Source: Parasphaerochaeta coccoides DSM 17374 (GTDB lineage: Bacteria > Spirochaetota > Spirochaetia > Sphaerochaetales > Sphaerochaetaceae). Taken from it: a stretch of DNA of 64,000 nt. The notes beneath the pieces were generated by a model. The model saw only the letters and a program-made list of their open reading frames with translations. It ran no database searches and was not told the DNA's origin. The stretch lies in assembly GCF_000208385.1 (NCBI RefSeq), contig NC_015436.1:930001-994000 (forward strand), in the 5' to 3' direction. A program made the translations under genes and the position numbers. Positions 7,917 through 15,900 of this stretch are shown piece after piece; within the stretch, counting starts at the first letter, position 1; every line of letters starts with the position of its first letter.

Positions 7917-9693
7917 GGTCCCGGTCAAAGATACTTGGGATTTGTCGTCACTTTTTGCCATGGAAGAAGAATGGGATGCCACTCTTGCGCAATTCAAGGG
8001 TATGATTGACCAAGCCGCACAATACAAGGGAACGCTGGGGACGTCCTCAGATGCCTTGTACGCAGTTCTTGGATGGTATATCGATGCTTCGCAGAAGATA
8101 GAGAGACTGGGCAACTATGCGTTCCTCAGGTTCTCGGTAGATGGAACCAATACGGACTGTCAGAAACGTATGGGGCTTGTCCAGCAGGCAGCAACGGATT
8201 TCTCGGCGGCGACAAGTTGGTTTGACCCGGAAATCCAGGCAGTTGATTCTCACAAGCTGGATTCATGGCTTGCCGAGGAGCGTTTCACCGACTACCGCAT
8301 CATGGTTGCCCGGCTGATCCGCTTCAAGCCGCACGTCCTCACGGAAAACGAAGAAAAACTGCTGGCTTTGGCATCGGACGCAACCACGGTTTCCCGTACT
8401 GCCTTCCAAGATCTCACTAACATAGACATGGATTTCGGCATGATCACGACTCCGGAGGGGGATCTTCCTCTGACGCAGACCACATGGAGCTCCTTCATGA
8501 ATAATCCGGACAGGGAGCTGCGCAAATCAGTGTACCGACAGTTCTACAAAGTCTACGCTACACACAAGCACGTCCTTGGCCGTCTGTATGAGGGATCCGT
8601 CAAGAAAGATATCTTCAAGGCGAACAGCAGGGCATTCCCTTCGGCACGAGCTGCCGCTCTTTTCCCTGACAATGTCCCCATGGAGGTATATGATAGTCTT
8701 GTCTCATCGGTTCATGACGCCCTGCCCCTTCTGCACCGTTATTATGATATCCGACGCAGAGCTCTTGGTTTGGACAAGCTCGCCCATTACGATGTCTATG
8801 TTCCGCTGGTATCAGGCGTGGATACGGTGACACCGTATGATGAAGCTGTAGGTATCATAGCCGCCGCCTTGAAGCCTTTGGGAGACGAATATGGTGCGAC
8901 CATTACTGCCGGGCTCACCACGGAGCGATGGGTGGACAGGTACGAAAATGTTGCCAAGCGTTCCGGTGCTTTTTCCAGTGGCGCTTTCTCCGGTAAGCCG
9001 TACATCATGATGAACTACAAGGAGGATGTCCTCAGGGATGTGTTCACCCTTGCCCATGAAGGCGGTCATTCCATGCATAGCTGGTACAGTGCCCGGAACA
9101 ATCCCTACCCGCACTATGACTATACTATTTTCGAGGCCGAGGTTGCGTCAACGTTCAATGAGCAGCTTGTAGCCAAGTACCTGTTCGATACTGCCAAGGA
9201 TGATAAGATGCGTGCATATATCATTGGCAAGCAGATCGATGACCTTCTTGCTACACTTTTCAGGCAGACGATGTTCGCTGAATACGAGGACATCATCCAC
9301 AGACAGGCTGAAGAAGGAGAGCCGATAACGCTGGAGGGTCTGCGCTCGACATACAGAGGGTTGCTGGTACAATATTTCGGTTCTCTGGTCGAATTTGAGG
9401 AAAACAGTGACCTTGAAGGTCTGCGGATTCCCCATTTTTACAATGCGTTCTACGTGTACAAATATGCCACGGGAATTTCTGCGGCCATAGCTTTGTCCGA
9501 CAAGGTTCTTTCCGGCACGACTAACGACAGGGATGCCTACCTTTCCTTCCTGAAGTCGGGAGGCAGTTTGTTCCCGATTGACTCCTTGAAAAAGGCAGGA
9601 GTAGACATGTCTTCCCCTGAACCGGTCCGAGCTGCAACGCGCAAGTTTGCGTCCTTGCTCGACCAGTTTGAAGAACTGACCATCGGCAAGTAG
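7891..9693 (+). CDS. pepF: Oligoendopeptidase F (M3 family zinc metallopeptidase)
   Basis: Cytoplasmic peptidase that cuts short oligopeptides. The 600-residue product carries the M3 zinc motif HEGGH at 389-393, followed by a downstream glutamate helix (FEAEVASTFNE). The N-terminal helical lobe is typical of PepF rather than of thimet peptidases. Two ATGs are possible: the AAAGAGG site at 7877-7883 is seven bases from 7891 but only one from 7885, so I choose 7891. It overlaps the end of rdgB in another frame. The 3' side is followed by 170 bases without a clear gene before tRNA-Arg. Confidence 0.94.
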   Translation: MNKTPQRNEVPVKDTWDLSSLFAMEEEWDATLAQFKGMIDQAAQYKGTLGTSSDALYAVLGWYIDASQKIERLGNYAFLRFSVDGTNTDCQKRMGLVQQAATDFSAATSWFDPEIQAVDSHKLDSWLAEERFTDYRIMVARLIRFKPHVLTENEEKLLALASDATTVSRTAFQDLTNIDMDFGMITTPEGDLPLTQTTWSSFMNNPDRELRKSVYRQFYKVYATHKHVLGRLYEGSVKKDIFKANSRAFPSARAAALFPDNVPMEVYDSLVSSVHDALPLLHRYYDIRRRALGLDKLAHYDVYVPLVSGVDTVTPYDEAVGIIAAALKPLGDEYGATITAGLTTERWVDRYENVAKRSGAFSSGAFSGKPYIMMNYKEDVLRDVFTLAHEGGHSMHSWYSARNNPYPHYDYTIFEAEVASTFNEQLVAKYLFDTAKDDKMRAYIIGKQIDDLLATLFRQTMFAEYEDIIHRQAEEGEPITLEGLRSTYRGLLVQYFGSLVEFEENSDLEGLRIPHFYNAFYVYKYATGISAAIALSDKVLSGTTNDRDAYLSFLKSGGSLFPIDSLKKAGVDMSSPEPVRAATRKFASLLDQFEELTIGK

Positions 9694-9864
9694 GGTCTGA
9701 CTAATCCGTACTGTGGCGTTCGGCCATCATCTTGAATAGTGAATTAAACTGCTTTCCGCTCAGACTAGCCTCTGGTGCTTTACGCAACGGCAGAATTATG
9801 ATAGCTTTGTGAAGATTTTTGCGAGGCATATCGCAAGATTGGTTTTTCTCTACGTAATTTTTAC

Positions 9865-9938
9865 GCGCCAATAGCTCAGCTGGATAGAGCAACTGCCTTC
9901 TAAGCAGTAGGTCATAGGTTCGAACCCTATTTGGCGTA
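9865..9938 (+). tRNA. tRNA-Arg (TCT)
   Basis: The acceptor GCGCCAA pairs with TTGGCGT, with a G1-U72 wobble at the end. The anticodon stem ACTGC/GCAGT encloses CTTCTAA, giving TCT. D and T arms are canonical. It is the last clear host gene before the prophage side; no terminator is evident after it. Confidence 0.93.
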
Positions 9939-10075
9939 ATAAAATTAATACCACCAGATTCACCGTGCTTCTCGGTACCACGCTGAACACGTTCCGGTAG
10001 AAATAGATCGTGCATCCTACAATTTCAGTTACTGTCTATAGGTTATTCATATTATAATTTTATTATAATAATATA

Positions 10076-10104
10076 TTGACAGAATGAGATGAGCATGGTA
10101 CTAT
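10076..10104 (+). promoter_or_regulatory. Strong sigma-70-type promoter
   Basis: TTGACA (10076-10081), a 17-base spacer and TACTAT (10099-10104) form a near-consensus promoter, preceded by a very AT-rich stretch. A start near 10111 would transcribe the inverted repeats and the tiny peptide gene downstream. Confidence 0.7.
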
Positions 10105-10128
10105 TAGTCATCAAGGAAAAAGAAAGAC

Positions 10129-10243
10129 CATTTCGAAAAGATTGTAAAAATCATCGAAATGGTCATCGCCCTAGGAAGCTTGGTGGTATCACTGCTTAGC
10201 TACCTATACAAATAAGCGTCCGGGGGTGGCGGTAACCACCCCC
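10129..10243 (+). other. Leader with two inverted repeats and a start-less membrane-peptide frame
   Basis: An 11-base perfect inverted repeat, GACCATTTCGA and TCGAAATGGTC, flanks 17 bases. A second perfect 8-bp hairpin, GGGGGTGG/CCACCCCC, lies at 10222-10243. Within this stretch one frame encodes a short single-span hydrophobic peptide ending ALGSLVVSLLSYLYK, but it has no ATG, GTG or TTG at a sensible place except an internal ATG. The look is that of a structured leader or a type I toxin relic; this is inference. Confidence 0.4.
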
Positions 10244-10282
10244 TACAAATACAAACTACAGCCAAAAGCTGAAGGAGTCAAC

Positions 10283-10372
10283 ATGAAAGACAAACATGAA
10301 ATTCACGCATGGATAAATACGGCTCTCAACATTGCGACGTTCATCATAGTTTTGATCCTTGCGTTGAGGTGA
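10283..10372 (+). CDS. Tiny membrane peptide (29 residues)
   Basis: ATG at 10283 follows GAAGGAG at an ideal distance. The product has a charged N-terminus (MKDKHEIHAW) and one hydrophobic span (ALNIATFIIVLILAL). I do not recognise it. Size, strong promoter and hairpins upstream recall type I toxin peptides or holin-like peptides, without proof. The next gene starts three bases after its stop. Confidence 0.55.
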   Translation: MKDKHEIHAWINTALNIATFIIVLILALR

Positions 10373-10375
10373 TAC

Positions 10376-10579
10376 ATGAAGCCATTCTATACCGTCGCCG
10401 ATGTGGCAGAAATCCTCGGCACAAGCAAAGTCAATGTAACTGAAATGCTCAAGCGCACAGGAAAAGAAAAGGTCTCCGGAGTCTACCTGATATCGCCTGA
10501 TGAGCTTGCTTACCTCAAGGAACGCCGTGGCAAGGTCGGTCGCCCGAAAGGGCAGAAAAACAAGAAGTCCGAGGAATAG
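10376..10579 (+). CDS. Small helix-turn-helix protein (excisionase/MerR-like fold)
   Basis: 67 residues. The N-terminus YTVADVAEILGTSKVNVTEM is a winged helix-turn-helix of the HTH_17 type found in excisionases and small regulators. The C-terminal tail is very basic (GRPKGQKNKK), fitting DNA binding. A ribosome site GAGGTGAT precedes the ATG. It follows the tiny peptide gene by three bases, so they probably share a transcript from the 10076 promoter. Whether it belongs to the prophage or to an older element is unclear; it is transcribed away from the adjacent leftward genes. Confidence 0.65.
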   Translation: MKPFYTVADVAEILGTSKVNVTEMLKRTGKEKVSGVYLISPDELAYLKERRGKVGRPKGQKNKKSEE

Positions 10580-10625
10580 ACCACGGATCAGATTTTATCA
10601 AGAAAGCACCTGGAACAGCAGACTG

Positions 10626-10748
10626 TTATACCAGATTGTTCTGCTTCTTTACAATCTGATCAATCTGGGAAGATATGTTCTTCAGGGCATCAGAGGCTTG
10701 CTTAGTCTCTACCGTTACATTGACTTTGACATCTGATTGTTTAGCCAT
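10626..10748 (-). CDS. Small phage-side protein (40 residues)
   Basis: ATG at 10748 stands behind a very good site, GGAGGAAAGG. The product begins MAKQSDVKVNVTVETK, then QASDALKNISSQIDQIVKK. It is hydrophilic, beta-strand-like first and helical after. No family recognised. It lies immediately downstream of another small leftward gene, and both point the same way as the phage late genes, so it may be the last gene of that operon. Confidence 0.6.
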   Translation of the reverse strand: MAKQSDVKVNVTVETKQASDALKNISSQIDQIVKKQNNLV

Positions 10749-10784
10749 CCTTTCCTCCAACGGAAAGGATGCTATAGATATGAC

Positions 10785-10913
10785 TTAACGGAAGATAGCT
10801 ATCAACAGGAAAATGAGTACAGGAATCCAGATGGGGGAAGAATAACCCAAAAGAAGAACCCAAATAACTATCTTTTCTTCTTTCTTGGTAAGCCCGTTTC
10901 CAAGCCACAACAC
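10785..10913 (-). CDS. Small membrane protein (42 residues), GTG start
   Basis: I choose the GTG at 10913 because AGGAAGGAG lies seven bases before it; the frame stays open up to a TTG at 11000 without a usable site. The product is a short charged N-terminus (LGNGLTKKEEK) followed by one long hydrophobic region ending in IPVLIFLLIAIFR. Function unknown; small membrane proteins at phage ends are often lysis- or exclusion-related, but nothing here shows it. The stop lies 37 bases before the next leftward start. Confidence 0.5.
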   Translation of the reverse strand: MLWLGNGLTKKEEKIVIWVLLLGYSSPIWIPVLIFLLIAIFR

Positions 10914-11133
10914 AGCGTGTCTCCTTCCTGTATTTCTACAATAACCCCTCTCTTCCTTTAAGTCAAACTCTACAGCATCATTTTTGGATGATACAGACAA
11001 TCCCCAACAGTCCGTTATTCATGATCTGTACCGCCACATCACTGACTCCGGCGCTCAAGAAACTATTGTTGTTGAATCCAGAATAGATTGATAGTGATTA
11101 ATCCAAGAAACACTGATAATTTTGCGAAAAGAA

Positions 11134-11273
11134 GCGTTTAAAACAGCTCGCATACCCATCCAACCTGTTTAACATCCAGAACGTTTAAAAAAGTTAAACA
11201 CCCAGTAAACGCCAGATTAAACACCTTTTTGTCTGTTTTATCCATATTGTTTACTGAGTGTTTATTTCTACAG
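11134..11273. repeat. Cluster of TGTTTAAACA-like sites near the left end of the prophage
   Basis: At least seven variants of TGTTTAA or its complement occur in 140 bases: GCGTTTAAAA, CTGTTTAACA, ACGTTTAAAA, GTTAAACA, ATTAAACA, TTGTTTAC and GTGTTTAT. Similar sites recur at 31631-31700 and 43190-43232. They could bind the transposase or a phage regulator. From 10914 to 11312 I see no gene. Confidence 0.5.
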
Positions 11274-11312
11274 CATAGTATTTCGCGAAATCAGATGTGA
11301 GAAATTGCGAAA

Positions 11313-11435
11313 TCAATCATCCTTAGCTTCAATGATACTGAATGGACCATAAGCTCTCTCAATATCATAATTACCAACCAGCACCTCTGTCTTCATTTTC
11401 CATGGCTGCACTTTTGCAGTGACGGACATCCGCAT
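11313..11435 (-). CDS. Possible small protein (40 residues)
   Basis: The frame begins MRMSVTAKVQPWKMKTEV and ends PFSIIEAKDD; composition is protein-like, with alternating strands. No clear ribosome site stands before either ATG (11435 or 11429), which is why confidence is low. It lies left of the lipoprotein gene on the same strand. No family recognised. Confidence 0.35.
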   Translation of the reverse strand: MRMSVTAKVQPWKMKTEVLVGNYDIERAYGPFSIIEAKDD

Positions 11436-11627
11436 GGGGAAGTTTCTGCTTCATTCAGGTTCTCTCTTTAATAGAAAAGGAACACTAAAAAGCTATCAAA
11501 TCGAAAAACAAATAGCATATTGAAGAACAAAGCAATTAGATATGATTGAACAGGCCAGTAGTCCCCATCTTTCGGCGAGGACAGTTCCACATGCTAGAAC
11601 ATACAATAATTTGCCCATTGAACGATT

Positions 11628-12479
11628 CTATTCTGCTCCTATATAGTCAGTTATAGTTCCCGCAAGAGGAGTATCGACAAGGTCGTTATGACTGTTGATA
11701 ATGATTTTGTCGATGACAGCATAACCATCAGAATTTATCGTAAGAGCATAATTAACAGCTGATGTACATATTTCTCCTGTCTCTGTAGAAATCCACAAGC
11801 CACTGAAACTCTGCATGTATTTACTTAAGGACTCACGCCAACGGGGCAACTCTCGTGTGAAAAAAAGTTCTATGACCTGTTCCCCATCTACAAAACGTTC
11901 CCGTACATAATCATATTCTGGTTCATTGAAGAAGACCGTCAAATCAGTATCCCAGCTCGCAACAGCCGGCTTGAATCCAATTGTATCGACACCATAGCCC
12001 ATGGCTGCGCCCTGATGCTTTTCCCCTGTAACTAAATCAGTCTTTTCACCAATCCACCAATTAACAGGGAACGTATCCGTCTCCAAAACTCCTAAATCTA
12101 CTAAAATTTCATCAAGCTCATCAAAAGAATGAGCAGGATACAGTATGTCATTAATCTTAGCACTGATGCCAAAATCTTCTTCATCAAGTACCCAATATAC
12201 AACTGCTTGTTCAGCCGTTCTGTCTGATGTATCTTCGGTCAGGTCATCAATAGTTCGAACAGAACGGGAAGGTGCAGACATCTGTTCGTCATAGATGGAA
12301 TGATCATACCATGCCGTCAGTTCATTAACCTCTCCCAAGATAGTAGCAGGATCAATAGTCTCACTACGAGAGAACCCTGCCCAAGGATATACCGGAGGGT
12401 CTACAGGTGGTTCTCCTGGACACCCGGCAAGAAACAAAATACTGAAAACAACAAGAAAGATTCCTCCAACCTTTTTCAC
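11628..12479 (-). CDS. Prophage-encoded lipoprotein of unknown function
   Basis: 283 residues, starting with GTG at 12479 behind GAGGTGATAA. The signal peptide MKKVGGIFLVVFSILFLAGC ends in a lipobox with Cys20, so the mature protein should be lipid-anchored. A proline-rich linker follows (GEPPVDPPVYP), then an acidic globular region with no family I recognise. It is the last sizeable gene of the tail-fibre end, a place where temperate phages often carry lysogenic-conversion or superinfection-exclusion genes; that role is inference. It follows the small tail-region gene by 15 bases and is probably in the late operon. Confidence 0.7.
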   Translation of the reverse strand: MKKVGGIFLVVFSILFLAGCPGEPPVDPPVYPWAGFSRSETIDPATILGEVNELTAWYDHSIYDEQMSAPSRSVRTIDDLTEDTSDRTAEQAVVYWVLDEEDFGISAKINDILYPAHSFDELDEILVDLGVLETDTFPVNWWIGEKTDLVTGEKHQGAAMGYGVDTIGFKPAVASWDTDLTVFFNEPEYDYVRERFVDGEQVIELFFTRELPRWRESLSKYMQSFSGLWISTETGEICTSAVNYALTINSDGYAVIDKIIINSHNDLVDTPLAGTITDYIGAE

Positions 12480-12494
12480 TTTATCACCTCACAA

Positions 12495-12974
12495 TCATGA
12501 TATTCCAAGTTCATCAAGAAGTGTAGTAAGTTCTTCCGCACTTTTTCCTATGCACTGCTCCGGCAAGTTCCGAAGATAGTCCAAGTAATCTTTTGTCTCT
12601 CTATATGCTGCCAGCTTTTCTTTCACATCTTCGCCATCAGACAGAGCAAGCTGCCATTCTTGGAACAAATTGTCAGCCTGATGTCCAGCATCTGAAATCT
12701 TATCGGTACGCCAGATGCGGATAGCTTCCTGAGCGACAGAAATCATTTTACTCTCATCCACTACTACCGTCCCGTCTAACAATGTCCAAGCATCACGTAA
12801 TGCAGAATGAGGAAAACTGGAATCATCATCAAATATGGCGACATCTCCTGCGGAGCTGATAATCTGCGTCTCAGCTGTATCTTCCGTCATCCCCTCCTCA
12901 ACGAGTTCCTTGATCTTCCGCTGAGAAGGATATATAAGAATCACGCCATCATCGGTTTTCATCACACCAATCAT
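12495..12974 (-). CDS. Phage tail-fibre-region protein, unknown
   Basis: 159 residues behind GGAGGAAGT and ATG at 12974. The N-terminus (GVILIYPSQRKIKELVEEGM) and a helical C-terminus resemble small proteins encoded after tail fibres, such as fibre-assembly factors, but I cannot name a family. It sits eight bases after the large fibre gene and 15 bases before the lipoprotein gene, all leftward, so co-transcription is likely. Confidence 0.6.
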   Translation of the reverse strand: MIGVMKTDDGVILIYPSQRKIKELVEEGMTEDTAETQIISSAGDVAIFDDDSSFPHSALRDAWTLLDGTVVVDESKMISVAQEAIRIWRTDKISDAGHQADNLFQEWQLALSDGEDVKEKLAAYRETKDYLDYLRNLPEQCIGKSAEELTTLLDELGIS

Positions 12975-12982
12975 ACTTCCTC

Positions 12983-15900
12983 CTATCCGATAGCCAGAAC
13001 GGCAAAGTTTGTATGTCCATTCAGCGATGCGTTATGGTTGATAGTAAAGTTACATTTCTCTGTATAACGAGTACTCATCTGGCCGATAACAGCATAATCG
13101 TTCGGTTCGTCCGTTCGGATGCCAACAACAAATAAAGCATAGTTTGTTGTTGGCAATAGATTATCAAAGACAACAGACCATTTACCAGTTCCTCTATATT
13201 GGAATGTATTTACGTTAAAATCTGCAACAAGTCCGTTGGACCACACACCCCATGCTCTCACCAGATTCATGGGAATATTTCCGACCGCTCGCAATGCATC
13301 GGAAACATATCCCCCATAGAACGGCTCCTCCGATGTTCCCAGACTTGTAGTACTGGTTGCAGGAGTTGGATTGCTCATGATGACTTGTGCTCTCTGGGAG
13401 AGTAACTGCACACTACAAGACACGGCAGAATATACTCCTACCGCTGAACCGGTGCCACCCCAATTCTGGATAGTCACAGATTCAGTCGCATTGGCAAAGG
13501 TTATGCCATCGGCGTTCCGTGTGACCTTTGCTATGCCTGTGAGGGTCTTGGCGCTTCCCCCGGCGGGAGTGAGTGCAACGGTCGAACTGGCCGTATTGGT
13601 TGCCGTATCCATACCGATCTGGAGACTTGACAGCCCACTGTAGAAGTCCGTACCGGAGATATAATGCAGGTTGTTTTGAGAACTCCATGCACCTATTACG
13701 CAACTATCCTGACGGAAAGTGTCGAGAGATATCAAAGATGTGTTTCCATCGGAGAATCTTACAAACACTCCATGACTCGCTTGTGACAGACAATCGAAGT
13801 ACACCCAACCAGCACCGCCTGTTTCAGAACCGCTTGAGGATTCACTTCCGTTTACAAACAGTTTGATTGTGTCCCCTGGGTTGACCTGGATTGTTCCTGT
13901 CACAGTTTGCGGGCCAATAGACGCACCACTACTTACTCTTGCAAAGAAAGAGGCATAAGACGCATTGTTCTTAGTCAGCAAAGATGTTGCTGGTCTTGTG
14001 GATGAGAGTGACTCAGAAGTCAACCGATAAGAAAACACGTATATCCCAGCAGGGATGGTATACGACCACTTCAGTTCAGGATACTCGCCCCACTGAGAAT
14101 GACTGCCGCTAAACTGGTCCTTTAGTAAAAAGGCGCTTGTTCCGGCGAGTTTCGTTCCACCAGAAATAGTTTTTCCCAAATAAGAGCCAGAGATGGTTTG
14201 CAAGTCCTGGCTTACCGACAGTGCCACTGCTGAGTACAGTGCATCTGTAGACCACAACGTCTTCCCCGGAGCGGACTCTCTCGTCTCTCCCTTGACAGCA
14301 CGCTGCGTCTTGAGCACCGGCGTCAGGCCATCTGAATCCAACGTCTCAACAATGATGTCCCTCAGAATTGCCCGGACCGCTTTGAGCTGCCCCTGTCCCA
14401 ACCACCAGCCGGAACCATCCGAAGGAGGATTCCCTGCGGCGTCATAGCCGGAGTATATCGAGCCTATGACCTCGACCTGGTTTGCGAACAGCTTGTTTAC
14501 GAACGCCTCCATGGCTCCCACCCGCTCGAACAGTTTTTCAATGCCTAACGCTTTAGCCCAGAGGTTCAAGTTTGTATCAAGGGAAGACTCAGAGCCCTGC
14601 ATAATCGCCATCGCCTGCTGCGAAATGAAACGGTCTGTACTGACCACAGTCATCATCTCGGCGGAAAGAATCTCTCCGGAGACTGCAAACTGCCCGACAA
14701 CGAAACTGCCAGAAATGATATCTCCAGAATTGAAATTCTGCCACTCCATCCAGGCATTACTTCCAACGGACTGCGGCTGAAGTCGGGCAAAGGCCACCAC
14801 CCCGCCTTGGTCGATGAGAATGTAGCCCTGTCCCTGGCCTGTGCAGATGTAGTCGGTACCGATGACTGAAATCCTCTGTGATCCAGCATAGATATATCCT
14901 GTGTCCGCTCCAAAGTTTCCATCAGAGTCAAAGCCCCTGACCGAGAGCGTCAGGCCGGAAGTCGATACACCCAGATAGCCAGGAATGCCGGATGAACCGG
15001 GTTCACCTTGGTCTCCTTTATCGCCCTTATCGCCCTTGACTGGTTGCCAGTTGTACGATGAAGGACTGGTAGAATCTGCGGCCGTGAAATCGGAATAAGT
15101 GCCGATGAATAGCTTCCCTGCCGAGGCAGTTGTAGAGAAGCCGACCGTTCCGTCAGAACTGTTCGCCCATGCAGTGTGGAAGTACGATGTCTTGCCGTCA
15201 GCTCCTGTCGGCCCCTGTATCCCCTGCGCTCCGTCAGCTCCCTTGATAAGAGACCAGTTGTAGTCAGAGGGGTCGATAGAGTCTGCCGGATTGTGGTCGC
15301 TATAGAATCCCACATATGCCTTACCCACAGGGTTCTGCGAGAAGCCCCCACCCTGTTCAGTGTCTGCGTAGGCTATGTGGCCGTAGGCCGTCAGTCCATC
15401 TTCCCCTGGAACGCCGGGAATGCCCTGTACTCCGTCTTCTCCCTGCAACCCCTGTAAGCCCCTCTCTCCCCTTTCTCCTTTATCTCCCTTGTCGCCCTTG
15501 TCGCCCTTGACTGGTTGCCAGTTGTACGATGAAGGACTGGTAGAATCTGTGGACGTAAAATCGGAATAGGTACCGATGAATAGCTTCCCTGCCGAGACAG
15601 ACGTTGAGAACCCAACCGTTCCATCAGAACTGTTCGCCCATGCTTGGTGGAAGTACGAGCTCTTGCCGTCAGCTCCTGTGAGTCCCTGTTCCCCCTTTTC
15701 TCCTGGTTCTCCATCTTTGCCGGGTAATACTGACTTTCCACTACTCTGATGCGCTGTAGTGGTGGGTGTGACTTCCAATCCCCCCTGAACACTAACCGCA
15801 GTATATGAATTGATCCCGTTGAAGTCATATGCCCTAGAGCAACCAATGATGATGACATAACCTTCCCAACCGTTTTCAAGTTTTATCTTTTTTCTTGAAC

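Noticed and set aside
9701-9829. 42-residue leftward frame (MPRKNLHKAIII...) between pepF and tRNA-Arg
   Set aside because: Composition is protein-like but there is no ribosome site or recognised family; at most a gene remnant.
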